Origin: an uncultured Lachnospiraceae bacterium | GTDB taxonomy: Bacteria; Bacillota; Clostridia; Lachnospirales; Lachnospiraceae | Assembly (NCBI GenBank): GCA_902760755.1 | Contig: CACWHK010000030.1 | Span: 26,341 to 67,766 of the forward strand | Direction: 5' to 3' | DNA: 41,426 nucleotides | Shown: positions 7,777 to 16,876 of the stretch, piece by piece | Layout of the letters: each line of letters opens with the position of its first letter | Numbering within the stretch: position 1 is the stretch's first letter | Position numbers and translations under genes: made by a program | The notes under the pieces: model-generated | Database searches by the model: none | Told to the model about the DNA's origin: nothing | The model's input: only the letters and a program-made list of their open reading frames with translations

Positions 7777-9113
7777 GCCGACAGATTCATAAGCTGGCGA
7801 ACCTTTGCGTTGAGAATAACCAGATCGATCCGGGGCTTTATGATGTATATCAGGTAAAGAAGGGCCTTCGTGAGCCCAGCGGCAAGGGCGTGCTCACCGG
7901 TCTTACGGAGATCTCCACGGTCAACGGAACCCGGGAGGTGGACGGCAAGATCGTTCCCATCGAGGGCGAGCTTTACTACCGCGGGATCAATATCGAGGAG
8001 CTGGTAAAGGGCTTCTCCGAGGATAAGCGTTTCGGCTACGAGGAGACCGTCTATCTTCTGCTCTTCGGCAGCCTTCCGGACCGAAATGAACTGGATCACT
8101 GGAACCGTCTGCTTTCCCATGCAAGACGGCTGCCCGAGGACTTCCTGGAGGACATGGTCCTTAAGTCTCCCAACAAGGACATCATGAATGCCATGGCGCG
8201 TTCCATCCTGGCGCTCAACTCCTATGACCGGAACCCGGATGATCTCTCAATCCCCAACGTGCTCCGTCAGTCCATCAAGCTGATCGCAAATGTACCGCTG
8301 ATCGCAGCCTACTCCTATCTGGCGTACCGGCACTACATGCAGAACCGCGGTCTTTATATCCATAATCCGAAGCCGGAGCTTTCCACGGCAGAGAACCTGC
8401 TCCGCGTCCTGCGGCAGGATAAGAAGTTCACACCGCTGGAGGCCGAGCTTCTGGATATCGCTCTCGTGCTCCATGCCGAGCACGGTGGCGGAAATAACTC
8501 CACCTTTACCACCCACGTGGTAACCTCCTCCGGCACGGACACCTACTCTTCCGTCGCAGCATCTCTTTGCTCCCTGAAGGGACCGAAGCACGGCGGCGCC
8601 AACATCAAGGCCAAGAAAATGTTCGACGAGCTGAAGAAGGAGATCCACGACTGGAATGATGACGAGGAAATCTCCTCATATCTTCTGAAGATCCTTCGGA
8701 AGGAGGCCTTCGACAAGTCCGGTCTGATCTACGGTATCGGACATGCGATCTACACCATATCCGATCCCCGGGCCAAGATCCTGGAGCGTTACACGGAGCG
8801 TCTGGCCGAGGAGAAGGGACGCATGGACGAGTTTAAGCTGCATCAGGCAGTGGCCCGTCTGGCACCGGACCTCATGCGTCAGGAGCGGAAGATGTACAAG
8901 CCGGTTTCTCCGAACATTGATTTCTACAGCGGATTTGCCTACAACATGATGGGCATTCCGGATGAGTTCATCACCCCGCTCTTCGCCATCGCGCGTGTAG
9001 CCGGCTGGTCGGCACACCGGATCGAGGAGCTTACCTGCACCAACAAGATCATCCGCCCGGCCTACATGTCCGTGGCACATCCGATGACCTATACTCCGCT
9101 TGATAAAAGATAA
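7749..9113 (+). CDS. gltA: Citrate synthase
   Basis: A 454-residue type-II-like citrate synthase: acetyl-CoA plus oxaloacetate to citrate. The active-site signatures are visible: His245 in LHAEHGGGNNS, His281 in GPKHGGAN, His332 in GIGHAIYTISDPRA with Arg341, and Asp391 in SPNIDFYSG. The ATG at 7749 has a perfect AAGGAGG that lies inside the HD-protein gene. With the NADP-isocitrate dehydrogenase at 14.1-15.3 kb it supplies the oxidative branch to 2-oxoglutarate, the usual glutamate route in anaerobic Firmicutes. Aconitase is not in the window. It ends just before a bidirectional terminator. Confidence 0.97.
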   Translation: MSYASAGEISRQIHKLANLCVENNQIDPGLYDVYQVKKGLREPSGKGVLTGLTEISTVNGTREVDGKIVPIEGELYYRGINIEELVKGFSEDKRFGYEETVYLLLFGSLPDRNELDHWNRLLSHARRLPEDFLEDMVLKSPNKDIMNAMARSILALNSYDRNPDDLSIPNVLRQSIKLIANVPLIAAYSYLAYRHYMQNRGLYIHNPKPELSTAENLLRVLRQDKKFTPLEAELLDIALVLHAEHGGGNNSTFTTHVVTSSGTDTYSSVAASLCSLKGPKHGGANIKAKKMFDELKKEIHDWNDDEEISSYLLKILRKEAFDKSGLIYGIGHAIYTISDPRAKILERYTERLAEEKGRMDEFKLHQAVARLAPDLMRQERKMYKPVSPNIDFYSGFAYNMMGIPDEFITPLFAIARVAGWSAHRIEELTCTNKIIRPAYMSVAHPMTYTPLDKR

Positions 9114-9125
9114 TAAGATGACAAA

Positions 9126-9159
9126 AGGATCCCGTCACTTTCCAAAGTGGCGGGATCCT
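9126..9159. terminator. Bidirectional terminator between gltA and hscC
   Basis: AGGATCCCGTCACTT pairs with AAGTGGCGGGATCCT (one G-U), loop TCCA. On the minus strand TTTTGTC follows directly, giving a good intrinsic terminator for the hscC operon. On the plus strand only TTC follows, so it is weaker for gltA. Confidence 0.75.
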
Positions 9160-9262
9160 TCGCGCTTCCGCTTGGTCGATTCGACGCAGAACACAGCCCA
9201 CCGGGCTGTTGCGTCCGCTTCGCTCAGGATGACAGGGCCAGGGCCCATAATGTCATGCTATT
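9160..9262. repeat. Palindromic, REP/MITE-like intergenic segment
   Basis: The stretch holds a stem GACGCA/TGCGTC (9183-9188, 9210-9215) enclosing ACAGCCC/GGGCTGT (9193-9199, 9203-9209), then an ATGACA...TGTCAT dyad around GGGCC/GGCCC. Read on the minus strand it begins GTCATCCTGAGCGAAGCG and ends GCGAAGGATCC, wording typical of dispersed bacterial palindromic repeats. Related words occur in the first 75 bp of the window. No gene is seen in it. Confidence 0.5.
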
Positions 9263-9273
9263 TGAATGCTCTG

Positions 9274-10971
9274 TTATTCGTCCATTTCCTTCTCGATGGT
9301 ATCCAGCTGTTCCTTCAGCTTCTCCCTGGCTTCCTTGATCTTCGCCGGGTCCTGTCCGTCCATCACGGACTCGAACTCCCGGAGCAGATACTCGATCCGG
9401 GAACGGGTATCTCCCGTCGCCTCCTCGTACATCCGGTCGCCTCTGGCCATAAGATACCGGTTCTCCTCCTGCTCTCTCGGCGGGATCTTCAGGGACGACA
9501 GGGCATCCAGCCTCCTGTCGATCTCCTCGTCCGTCATCTCATTTCCTTCGTTTCGGATCACGATCCGTTTCTCCGCCTTAGTGGAAACCACCTTGACGAT
9601 CACCTCCAGGATCGAATTCACATCATACGTAAATGTAATATCCGCCGCCTCCTGACCCTCCGGTCCCTTGGGCACCGGAATCTCCAGCTCTCCGAGACGG
9701 ACGTTGTTCATGGCCATCCGGCTCTCTCCCTGCAGCACCGTCACGCGAATAGCCGTCTGTCCTTCCGATGCGGTGTAGACGCGGTGAGTCCGGCTGACCG
9801 GGATCACGGTATTCCGCTCGATAATGGGAAGATAATGTCCGGGCTCCTTCACGCCGCCGGGCTTTGTGACGCAGATCTCCGTCCCCAGAGTAAAGGGGCA
9901 GACATCCGTAAGGATCATTTCCTTTACGGCCTCGGACCGCTCCTTCATGGCACCCTGCAGCGCTGCTCCGATGGCAACCACGCGGTCCGGATCGATCCCC
10001 GTATTCGGGATCCGTCCGAAGGTCTTTCCCACAAACCGCCTGAGGATCGGAAGCTTCGTGGCTCCGCCCACCAGCAGCACCTCTCCGATGTCGGAAAGAT
10101 GTACATTTGCGTCCTTTAAGGATCTCTCGATGGGCTTCTTCAGCTTGGCCAGCAGCACCTGGCAGGAACGCTCGTACTCGTCGATTCCGATTTCCGACCC
10201 GTACTCCTTTCCGCCAAGAGTACATTTCATAGAGACCTTATCCTTCTCCGAGAACTGCAGCTTTGTAGCCTCGGCAGCCTTCCGGAGGATCGCCTGTTCC
10301 TTCTCCGAGAGGGAACGATCCTCTATGGCATGCTCCGCAAGGAACATCCGCATCAGCACATCCGTAAAGTCCTCACCGCCCAGGAAGTTATCTCCCGCTA
10401 CGGCACGGACCTCCATGATATTCTCAAACTGCTCCAGGATCGACACGTCGAAGGTGCCTCCCCCCAGATCAAACACCAGATACTTGGAATCCGCATCCTT
10501 CTGATGGATGCCGTAAGCAATGGCCGCTGCCGTGGGCTCGGATACGATCCGCTCCACCTTAAAGCCGGCCAGCTCGCCTGCCTCCTTGGTGGCCCGCCGC
10601 TGGGCGTCATTGAAGTAAGCCGGCACACTGATCACGGCCTCCTCCACCTTCGTCTTCAGATAGCTCTCCGCATCCTCCTTCAGAGAGGAAAGCACCAGAC
10701 TGGACAGCTGGGTTGCGGAAAACTCCCGCTCTCCCAGCCGGAAGACCCGCTCGGTTCCCATGCTCCGCTTGAACACCGAAACCGACTCGTGGGGATGGGT
10801 CACACTACGCTCCACCGCCGTCTTTCCGATATATACTTCTCCCTTTGCATCCACGCTGATCACGGAGGGAGTAAGGACCTCCCCCAGACGATTCGGGATC
10901 ACCACCGTGTCCGTTCCGTCATGGTACGCGATCAGGCTGTTCGTGGTGCCAAGATCAATTCCTACTATCAT
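9274..10971 (-). CDS. hscC: HscC-type Hsp70 chaperone
   Basis: A 565-residue Hsp70, clearly shorter than DnaK (about 610-640) and close to HscC. ATPase-domain marks: GIDLGTTNS near the N-terminus, [34 protein letters not shown] and [11 protein letters not shown]. HscC-like wording continues with [27 protein letters not shown] and [12 protein letters not shown]. The substrate domain is present; the helical lid is short and ends acidic. It lies 12 bp downstream of a J-domain/TPR protein in the same operon, a natural cochaperone pairing. Its clients are unknown. The canonical dnaK would be elsewhere with grpE and dnaJ. Confidence 0.9.
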   Translation of the reverse strand: MIVGIDLGTTNSLIAYHDGTDTVVIPNRLGEVLTPSVISVDAKGEVYIGKTAVERSVTHPHESVSVFKRSMGTERVFRLGEREFSATQLSSLVLSSLKEDAESYLKTKVEEAVISVPAYFNDAQRRATKEAGELAGFKVERIVSEPTAAAIAYGIHQKDADSKYLVFDLGGGTFDVSILEQFENIMEVRAVAGDNFLGGEDFTDVLMRMFLAEHAIEDRSLSEKEQAILRKAAEATKLQFSEKDKVSMKCTLGGKEYGSEIGIDEYERSCQVLLAKLKKPIERSLKDANVHLSDIGEVLLVGGATKLPILRRFVGKTFGRIPNTGIDPDRVVAIGAALQGAMKERSEAVKEMILTDVCPFTLGTEICVTKPGGVKEPGHYLPIIERNTVIPVSRTHRVYTASEGQTAIRVTVLQGESRMAMNNVRLGELEIPVPKGPEGQEAADITFTYDVNSILEVIVKVVSTKAEKRIVIRNEGNEMTDEEIDRRLDALSSLKIPPREQEENRYLMARGDRMYEEATGDTRSRIEYLLREFESVMDGQDPAKIKEAREKLKEQLDTIEKEMDE

Positions 10972-10983
10972 GCTCCAAACCTC

Positions 10984-13900
10984 TTATCTATTCTGCAGCT
11001 GGGTGATGGTGCTCTTCAGGGATGCATCATATCCTCTGGAGTCATCCGCCTTCTGGAAGGCAAGGAGTGCCTCGCCGTTCTTCTTCTCGGCCAGATACAG
11101 CCACCCCAGCTCCTCATAGGCCTCGGACAGAACCCGGTTCAGTCCGACACTCTCGGGAAGCAGGATGAACACCTCCTCCAGAACCTCATGGGCACGGGCG
11201 TATTCCTTCTCTGCCCGAAGGGCCTGTGCCAGCCGTACCCTGGCCTCGCAGGGCTCTCCCACGGTATTCCAGGTATGCTCCAGGCTTGCCACATACCGCT
11301 GCACCCGGCTCCGTCCGCTGAACTGACGTGCCGCACACTCGGCCATAAAGCCCAGGTACCGGTACTTCAGGTTCGGCTTCCGGTTGGATGCGGTAAGCAG
11401 GTTCTGTTCCGCTTCCTTATATTTCTTCTTTAAGAGCTGCAAATGTCCCAGCAGCTCATACTGATAGGCGGTTGCCACGTGGATTCCCCGGCTCTCATAG
11501 CCGGACACCTCACGGATCAGCTGGGACAGGCCCTCCAGATCCCCGGCCTGAAACCGTACTCTGCAGAGCAGGTCGTACATCCGGGCCTTCTCCTCCGGTC
11601 TCCACTTCCAGGCACGGATGGTTTCCTCCGCCGAGCGGAACTGTCCCACGCAGGTAAGGAGCTCGATCTGCTCCATCACAACCTCCCGGGAGTTCATCCC
11701 GGCTGCCAGCATCTTTTTGATCAGCTCCTGCGCCGTCTGGTACTGCCGAAGGACGATCAGCACCTTCAGCTGCTGCACCAGGACCTCTTCCTTCTCCGCC
11801 GCGTCACCTGCCAGCTTCTGCGCCTGCTCCAGTACCTGCAGGGCATCCACGGGGAAATGTACATCCAGCAGCATCCGTCCCGCAACCAGCAGGGCAAGCC
11901 TCTCCTCCGGCCACTCCGCCGCCACGGTAAGAAGCAGATCCCGACACTCCGTATGTCGACCCAGCTGCATGCAGCAGAAGGCCTGATTCAGAAGATTCCG
12001 GTGATCCGTCTCGTAGGCTGCCTGACTTTGATACTCAGCAAGTGCTTCCACGTACCTGCCGATCTTCTTATAAACCTGTGCCAGTCGTTGATGCAGCAGG
12101 GGACTTGTGGGATTTTCCTTCTGTGCGGCCCGGTACATCTCGATGGCACCCGACGCATTGTTCCGGGCGGTATAGATCTCTCCCATCAGACGGTAGGCCT
12201 CATCCCGTTCCTCCAGGTCGGAGGTGTCATCCGTAAGATGCGGAAGTATCTTCTGCAAATGCAGCTCCATGGTTCCCCAGTCCTCGGACTGCTCCATGGC
12301 TGCAAGGGCATAGATCAGCTGCACCGTATCACTCTCCGAGTTGATCTCCCGGTAACGGTCCGCCGTACGCCGTACCTCGTCATAGGCCTTCACCCGAAGG
12401 AAGCACTTGGCCAGAAGGTAGTAAGGCTCCGGAACGTACGGGTAGATGCTGATGGCACGCTCCGCATTTTCCATGGCCTTCTGGATAAGACCCAGCTCCA
12501 GGTCACATTTTGCGCGGTAATTGGACGCCTGGAAGTTCTGGGGCGATCTACGCTCCAGCTCCTTACAGGCCTCGATGCCCGCCTGGAAATTACCGGAGAG
12601 ATACTCCAACGCACAGTGCTCCTCCATGGTCACCACATACTCGTCATGCTTCTGGGTGAGCGCCGATTCGATATAGGTTCTGGCCTGATCGAACTGCTTC
12701 ATCTGCATATAAGCAACCCCGATCAGGGTCAGGGCGTAGCCCACACGCTTCCGCACCGCGATGGTATCCTCCGAGGTATCCTCCTCGGGAATCTGCCGGA
12801 TAGCCTCCACCCACTGCTGCAGGGCGGAAAGAGCCTCCGCAGAGCGGTGTCTGGAAAGAAGGGACCTGCCCATATAATTATAGTAGCCTGCACGAAGCAC
12901 CGGATCCTCGGGAGGATTCACCTCCTGCAGAACACGGATCGCCTCTTCAAACTGATAGCTCTGGTAATGAGCCGCCGCAAGCTCAACTCTTGCCTTCATA
13001 TTCCCGGAGTCCGCCTGCAGGATCTCCCGCTTCCTGCGGATGATCCCCTCGCAGGCCTGCAGAACCTCAGACCGGAAATAACTGTCGTAGGGCATCTCCT
13101 GCAGAAGATCAAAGAAGGTATCTCTTGCCTTCTCATACTCTCCTCTCCGGATCATCAGCTCTGCAAACCGGCTGCGCAGGAACTTATCCGCCCCCGGAAG
13201 CTGTTCTGCCTTCCGGTAGTATACCTCCGCCTCCTCCGGCCGGTCGGTATGCTGCAGAATATCACCCTTGGTAACGATCACATTGAGAGACCGGGGGAAG
13301 CTTTCCTCCAGCTCGGTAAGACGGGCCTCAGCCTCTTCTCTTCGTCCGTCCTGCCAGAGATACCGGCAGATCAGAACATCGATATCCGGGTTGGTCACCG
13401 GAAGGTTCTCGAATCGTGGCAGCAGCTTCCTTTGCGCCTCCAGATCTCCCGCCTTATTGGCATGGGAGAACTCGGATGCCAGATTGATCAGTCCGTCATA
13501 GTCATAATCCTCCGGACCGCGGAACAGCGTAAAGTCCACGGCATCCGGGAAGAATGCATTTGCATAGATATAATCCAGGAACCGGAAGGGATAGTGCTCG
13601 ATCAGCTCCTCCCTCTGGTCATTTAGGTTCAGGCGGTCATAGAGAAGCCGGAACACCTGGTGCGGCAGCATGTAATGCTCCATAAGAAAGTCCAGAATGA
13701 GGTATAGCGCCTCTTCCGAAGTATCGATGGACGTAAAGAAGGGATCCTCCAGGAGAGCCTCCCACTCGGAAACCTGAACACGCCGAAAAAACGATGCATA
13801 CAGTTCGTGCATCGTTTTCCGGATCCGCCCCTCGGGTGTACTCTCGTCAAAGGCTTCCGCTGCAGTCTCATCCCCATTACTCTCCGTCTCCTCCGGCTGC

Positions 13901-14058
13901 TCAGCCAGACGAAGGGCCTCCTCGTAGGCCGCCCGGAGGGCCTGGAAGCCCTCCGGATCGTCCTCCGGGTGAACAGTGACCAGCTGCCGGCGGTAGGCCT
14001 TCTTCAGAGCCTCCGTATCGCGGGTCGGTTCAGTTTTCAGTACGTCCCAGATACTCAA
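10984..14058 (-). CDS. Giant J-domain/TPR cochaperone-like protein
   Basis: A protein of 1024 residues. Residues 1-50 form an atypical J domain (MSIWDVLKTEPTRDTEALKK at the start, then YRRQLVTVHPEDDPEGF) in which the universal HPD tripeptide reads HPE (30-32). The rest is helical, with many TPR-like repeats (about 200-1010). The J domain would stimulate an Hsp70, and the TPRs would hold substrates; the HscC-type partner is the next gene. The start is chosen as TTG at 14058: it lies one base after the icd stop, has GGAAGGA about 9 bases upstream inside icd, and places the J domain at the N-terminus. A GTG at 14085 is possible but has no ribosome site. The protein is predicted cytoplasmic. Confidence 0.85.
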   Translation of the reverse strand: MSIWDVLKTEPTRDTEALKKAYRRQLVTVHPEDDPEGFQALRAAYEEALRLAEQPEETESNGDETAAEAFDESTPEGRIRKTMHELYASFFRRVQVSEWEALLEDPFFTSIDTSEEALYLILDFLMEHYMLPHQVFRLLYDRLNLNDQREELIEHYPFRFLDYIYANAFFPDAVDFTLFRGPEDYDYDGLINLASEFSHANKAGDLEAQRKLLPRFENLPVTNPDIDVLICRYLWQDGRREEAEARLTELEESFPRSLNVIVTKGDILQHTDRPEEAEVYYRKAEQLPGADKFLRSRFAELMIRRGEYEKARDTFFDLLQEMPYDSYFRSEVLQACEGIIRRKREILQADSGNMKARVELAAAHYQSYQFEEAIRVLQEVNPPEDPVLRAGYYNYMGRSLLSRHRSAEALSALQQWVEAIRQIPEEDTSEDTIAVRKRVGYALTLIGVAYMQMKQFDQARTYIESALTQKHDEYVVTMEEHCALEYLSGNFQAGIEACKELERRSPQNFQASNYRAKCDLELGLIQKAMENAERAISIYPYVPEPYYLLAKCFLRVKAYDEVRRTADRYREINSESDTVQLIYALAAMEQSEDWGTMELHLQKILPHLTDDTSDLEERDEAYRLMGEIYTARNNASGAIEMYRAAQKENPTSPLLHQRLAQVYKKIGRYVEALAEYQSQAAYETDHRNLLNQAFCCMQLGRHTECRDLLLTVAAEWPEERLALLVAGRMLLDVHFPVDALQVLEQAQKLAGDAAEKEEVLVQQLKVLIVLRQYQTAQELIKKMLAAGMNSREVVMEQIELLTCVGQFRSAEETIRAWKWRPEEKARMYDLLCRVRFQAGDLEGLSQLIREVSGYESRGIHVATAYQYELLGHLQLLKKKYKEAEQNLLTASNRKPNLKYRYLGFMAECAARQFSGRSRVQRYVASLEHTWNTVGEPCEARVRLAQALRAEKEYARAHEVLEEVFILLPESVGLNRVLSEAYEELGWLYLAEKKNGEALLAFQKADDSRGYDASLKSTITQLQNR

Positions 14059-14059
14059 A

Positions 14060-15268
14060 TTAAAGAATTCCTTCCAGTGTTGCACGGATGGCCTTGATGA
14101 AGTCCTCCGTGTTCTTTACGGTCACATCCGTAAGCTCGGTGATGAGCGCCAGATCCTTGGTCATGACACCGCTCTCGATGGTGGAAAGGGTTGCCTTCTC
14201 CAGCTTATCCGCAAATGCGGCAAGCTCCGGTGTTCCGTCCATCTCGCCTCTCTTCCGGAGAGCTCCGGTCCATGCGAAGATGGTAGCTACCGGATTGGTG
14301 GAGGTTTCCTCACCTGCCAGGTGCTTATAATAATGGCGCTGTACGGTTCCGTGGGCCGCCTCATACTCATAGAAGCCCTGCGGAGACACAAGAACCGAGG
14401 TCATCATGGCCAGGGAACCGAAGGCGGAGGACAGCATGTCGCTCATAACATCTCCGTCGTAGTTCTTGCAGGCCCAGATAAAACCGCCCTTGGACTTCAT
14501 GACACGTGCTACCGCATCGTCGATCAGGGTGTAGAAGTACTCGATGCCTGCTGCGTCGAACTTCTCCTTATACTCAGCGTCAAAAATCTCCTGGAACACA
14601 TCCTTGAAGGTGTGGTCATACTTTTTGGAAATGGTGTCCTTGGTGGCAAACCAGAGGGTCTGCTTTGTATCCAGCGCGTAGGTAAAGCAGCTTCTTGCAA
14701 AGCTCTCGATGGAGGGAACCAGGTTATGCTGTCCCTGAACCACGCCGGCAGACTTGAAGTCATGCACCAGAACTCTTTCCTCGGAGCCGTCGGCTGCGGT
14801 GTAGACCAGCTCAACCTTGCCGGGTCCGGGGATCTTCATCTCACTTGCCTTATATACATCCCCGTAAGCATGACGTGCAATGGTGATGGGTGCTTCCCAG
14901 TTGCGTACGCAGGGGGTGATCCCCTTCACCTGAATGGGTGCACGGAACACCGTACCGTCCAGGATCGCACGGATGGTACCGTTCGGGCTCTTCCACATTT
15001 CCTTCAGGTTGTACTCCTCCACACGTGCTGCGTTCGGCGTGATGGTTGCACACTTTACGGCTACACCGTACTTCTTTGTTGCCTCTGCGGACTCCACGGT
15101 TACCTGATCGTCCGTCTCATCGCGATGCTTAAGGCCCAGGTCATAGTACTCGGTCTTTAAGTCCACGAAGGGAAGCAGCAGCTCATCCTTGATGTACTGC
15201 CAGAGGATGCGCGTCATCTCGTCGCCGTCCATCTCAACTAAGGGTGTCTTCATTTCGATCTTGCTCAT
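14060..15268 (-). CDS. icd: NADP-dependent isocitrate dehydrogenase
   Basis: A 402-residue homodimeric-type (eukaryote-like) NADP-IDH that decarboxylates isocitrate to 2-oxoglutarate. Typical wording: [19 protein letters not shown] (residues 13-31), [20 protein letters not shown] with the substrate-binding Ser/Asn/Arg region, [29 protein letters not shown], and [14 protein letters not shown] at the NADP site. An in-frame ATG at 15301 exists, but the start at 15268 has AAGGAG at proper spacing, and the upstream ATG would overlap the HAD gene. It is the second gene of an operon with the HAD phosphatase and the J-protein/Hsp70 pair. With citrate synthase it makes 2-oxoglutarate for glutamate. 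Confidence 0.96.
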   Translation of the reverse strand: MSKIEMKTPLVEMDGDEMTRILWQYIKDELLLPFVDLKTEYYDLGLKHRDETDDQVTVESAEATKKYGVAVKCATITPNAARVEEYNLKEMWKSPNGTIRAILDGTVFRAPIQVKGITPCVRNWEAPITIARHAYGDVYKASEMKIPGPGKVELVYTAADGSEERVLVHDFKSAGVVQGQHNLVPSIESFARSCFTYALDTKQTLWFATKDTISKKYDHTFKDVFQEIFDAEYKEKFDAAGIEYFYTLIDDAVARVMKSKGGFIWACKNYDGDVMSDMLSSAFGSLAMMTSVLVSPQGFYEYEAAHGTVQRHYYKHLAGEETSTNPVATIFAWTGALRKRGEMDGTPELAAFADKLEKATLSTIESGVMTKDLALITELTDVTVKNTEDFIKAIRATLEGIL

Positions 15269-15281
15269 GATCTTAACTCCT

Positions 15282-16097
15282 TTATGATAACTTATTTTCA
15301 TCCAGTTGTTTCAAGAGGTCCTTCAGCACCTGTGTCTCTCCGTTCTGGGAGAGGGGCGGAGCCACATGCCGTGCAGCCCTCTTCACTTCATCCCTGGCAC
15401 TTCCGATGGCGTAGCTCTCCGCTGCCGCCTCCAGCATGCCTATATCATTCAGATTGTCTCCGAAGGCCATGGTCTCTTCCTTGGAAATGCCCAGCTGAAT
15501 CTGCAGATCCCGCAGGCTGCTGCCCTTATCCGCATCCGGCTCCACGATATCCATCCACATGGTTCCTGCGGATGCGATCTTAAACTGGTTCCGCCATTTC
15601 GGCGTAAACCATGCATTTACCGTCTCCTCTGCGTGGTCCTTCTGGTAGATGGACATCTTCACGATATCATCCGTGAGGTGTGTTTCGAAGTCTCCCAGCA
15701 CCTTGATGTTGTATTTATAGGAATCCCGCATCCAGTAGAACATCTCGCTGTATTCCTCGCAGTAGGCCCACTCCTCACCGCACAGCATGATGTCGCAGCC
15801 CGGAAGCCGTTTTGCATCCCGGATCAGCTCGAAGAGAAGTCCCCGGGGGATCACATGCTTCTGGAAGATGGTCCTGGCATCCCGAAGGATGCTTCCGTTG
15901 TCCGTGATGTAGTACATGTCCTGCCATACCGGATCAAAAAGCTTCTTCATGCTGAGGAACTGGCGTCCGCTGGCTCCGGCAAATGCGATCCCATGCGCCT
16001 TCAGACCCCGGATCACCTCATAGATCGAAGGATCGATCTTATCGGTCCCATCCGGTACCAGTGTTCCGTCGATATCGGTTGCGATCAGTTTTATCAA
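15282..16097 (-). CDS. Cof-type HAD-superfamily phosphatase
   Basis: A 271-residue HAD hydrolase of the Cof/YidA (type IIB) class. Motif I is DIDGTLV near residue 8, motif II is the Ser in GASGRQF, motif III is the Lys in DADKGSSLR, and motif IV is [10 protein letters not shown]. These enzymes dephosphorylate sugar phosphates, FMN and similar molecules; the substrate cannot be read from sequence. The start is taken as TTG at 16097, preceded by GGGAGG and lying about 45 bases after a good extended -10. The in-frame GTG at 16169 lies upstream of that promoter. It leads the HAD-icd-J/TPR-hscC operon. Confidence 0.88.
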   Translation of the reverse strand: MIKLIATDIDGTLVPDGTDKIDPSIYEVIRGLKAHGIAFAGASGRQFLSMKKLFDPVWQDMYYITDNGSILRDARTIFQKHVIPRGLLFELIRDAKRLPGCDIMLCGEEWAYCEEYSEMFYWMRDSYKYNIKVLGDFETHLTDDIVKMSIYQKDHAEETVNAWFTPKWRNQFKIASAGTMWMDIVEPDADKGSSLRDLQIQLGISKEETMAFGDNLNDIGMLEAAAESYAIGSARDEVKRAARHVAPPLSQNGETQVLKDLLKQLDENKLS

Positions 16098-16139
16098 CTC
16101 TGTTCCTCCCTTGGCCTTTTTTTGTCCATAGTCTTTGAT

Positions 16140-16148
16140 ATTATAACA
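16140..16148 (-). promoter_or_regulatory. Extended -10 promoter of the HAD-icd-hscC operon
   Basis: On the minus strand TGTTATAAT gives a perfect -10 with the extended TGn. The -35 (TGGGAA, 17 bp upstream) is weak, as is usual for extended -10 promoters. It lies 43 bp before the TTG start at 16097. Confidence 0.7.
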
Positions 16149-16169
16149 CAACCGCCCGAAGATTCCCAC

Positions 16170-16198
16170 TTGTTTTTCACACGGGATTCCCTTATACT
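16170..16198 (+). promoter_or_regulatory. Promoter of the 16258-16767 gene
   Basis: TTGTTT (16170-16175) and TATACT (16193-16198) are 17 bp apart, divergent from the HAD-operon promoter. A 6-bp hairpin CTGCGG/CCGCAG (16223-16240) follows in the leader. Confidence 0.65.
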
Positions 16199-16257
16199 GA
16201 TACAGGTGAATTTCGCCAAATCCTGCGGCCGCGTCCGCAGTCTGAAAGGGATATATT

Positions 16258-16767
16258 ATGATCCGGTATCATGTAAAACGAAATGGAAAGAGCAGGAACA
16301 CGCTCCGGTATCTCGGCGTCTTCCTCTTCGTCTTCGGTGGCTTTCTGCTGTACCTCTTCTTTTCTGGGATGGCAGCCAAGCACATTATCGGCGCGATCTT
16401 CGGCGCACTGATCGCCTTCTATGGCATCTACCTCTTCATCCACACCTTTGAGGAGGATAAGTACGATATCGACTACGAGTTCGGCGACACGGAGCTTACC
16501 ATCAAGCACCACCGCGGGGAGACGGTCTACACCTACGACCAGATCGATGATGTCTCCCTGATCGTTCCCGAAAATGAACTGCTCTACAGTCTGATCCTGA
16601 TCAAGGCCGGCAGGAAGAAGTACCTGATCCCCTTCTCCTACAAGAAGGAGGCCTGTGATGCGATCTACAGCCATCTGATGGCCCGCGTCACCGTAAAGGA
16701 TCTGGAGGCGGAGATCGCCGCGGAAGCGGATGCCGCTGCAGATGACAGCAGGGATACAAAAAACTGA
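16258..16767 (+). CDS. Small two-span membrane protein with PH-like C-terminal domain
   Basis: A 169-residue protein. Two hydrophobic helices (about 17-37 and 41-62) form a hairpin with both ends probably cytoplasmic. Residues 68-140 are beta-rich (DYEFGDTELTIKHHRGETVY, then YDQIDDVSLIV and KKYLIPFSYKKEA), the pattern of bacterial PH-like domains such as YcxB. The tail is rich in Ala, Asp and Glu. No catalytic motif is visible and the function is unknown. GAAAGGG precedes the ATG by about 8 bases. It is flanked by its own promoter and a bidirectional terminator. Confidence 0.8.
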   Translation: MIRYHVKRNGKSRNTLRYLGVFLFVFGGFLLYLFFSGMAAKHIIGAIFGALIAFYGIYLFIHTFEEDKYDIDYEFGDTELTIKHHRGETVYTYDQIDDVSLIVPENELLYSLILIKAGRKKYLIPFSYKKEACDAIYSHLMARVTVKDLEAEIAAEADAAADDSRDTKN

Positions 16768-16798
16768 CCCGAATAAAAGACCATACCGTTGAAATGTG

Positions 16799-16845
16799 AA
16801 GAAGCACCTGTACTACTCCACCCCGTGGAGGTACAGGTGCTTCTT
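16799..16845. terminator. Bidirectional terminator between the PH-like gene and purA
   Basis: AAGAAGCACCTGTA (16799-16812) pairs perfectly with TACAGGTGCTTCTT (16832-16845). An inner stem CTCCAC/GTGGAG extends the hairpin. It separates convergent genes ending at 16767 and 16877. Confidence 0.8.
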
Positions 16846-16876
16846 TGCACCAAAGTCATATAATACAGTGTTCCTG

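Noticed and set aside
11443-13626. 727-codon plus-strand open frame
   Set aside because: It is the antisense of the J/TPR gene, low in complexity (rich in His, Leu, Gln), without ribosome site or known motif; the minus-strand protein has clear J and TPR features.
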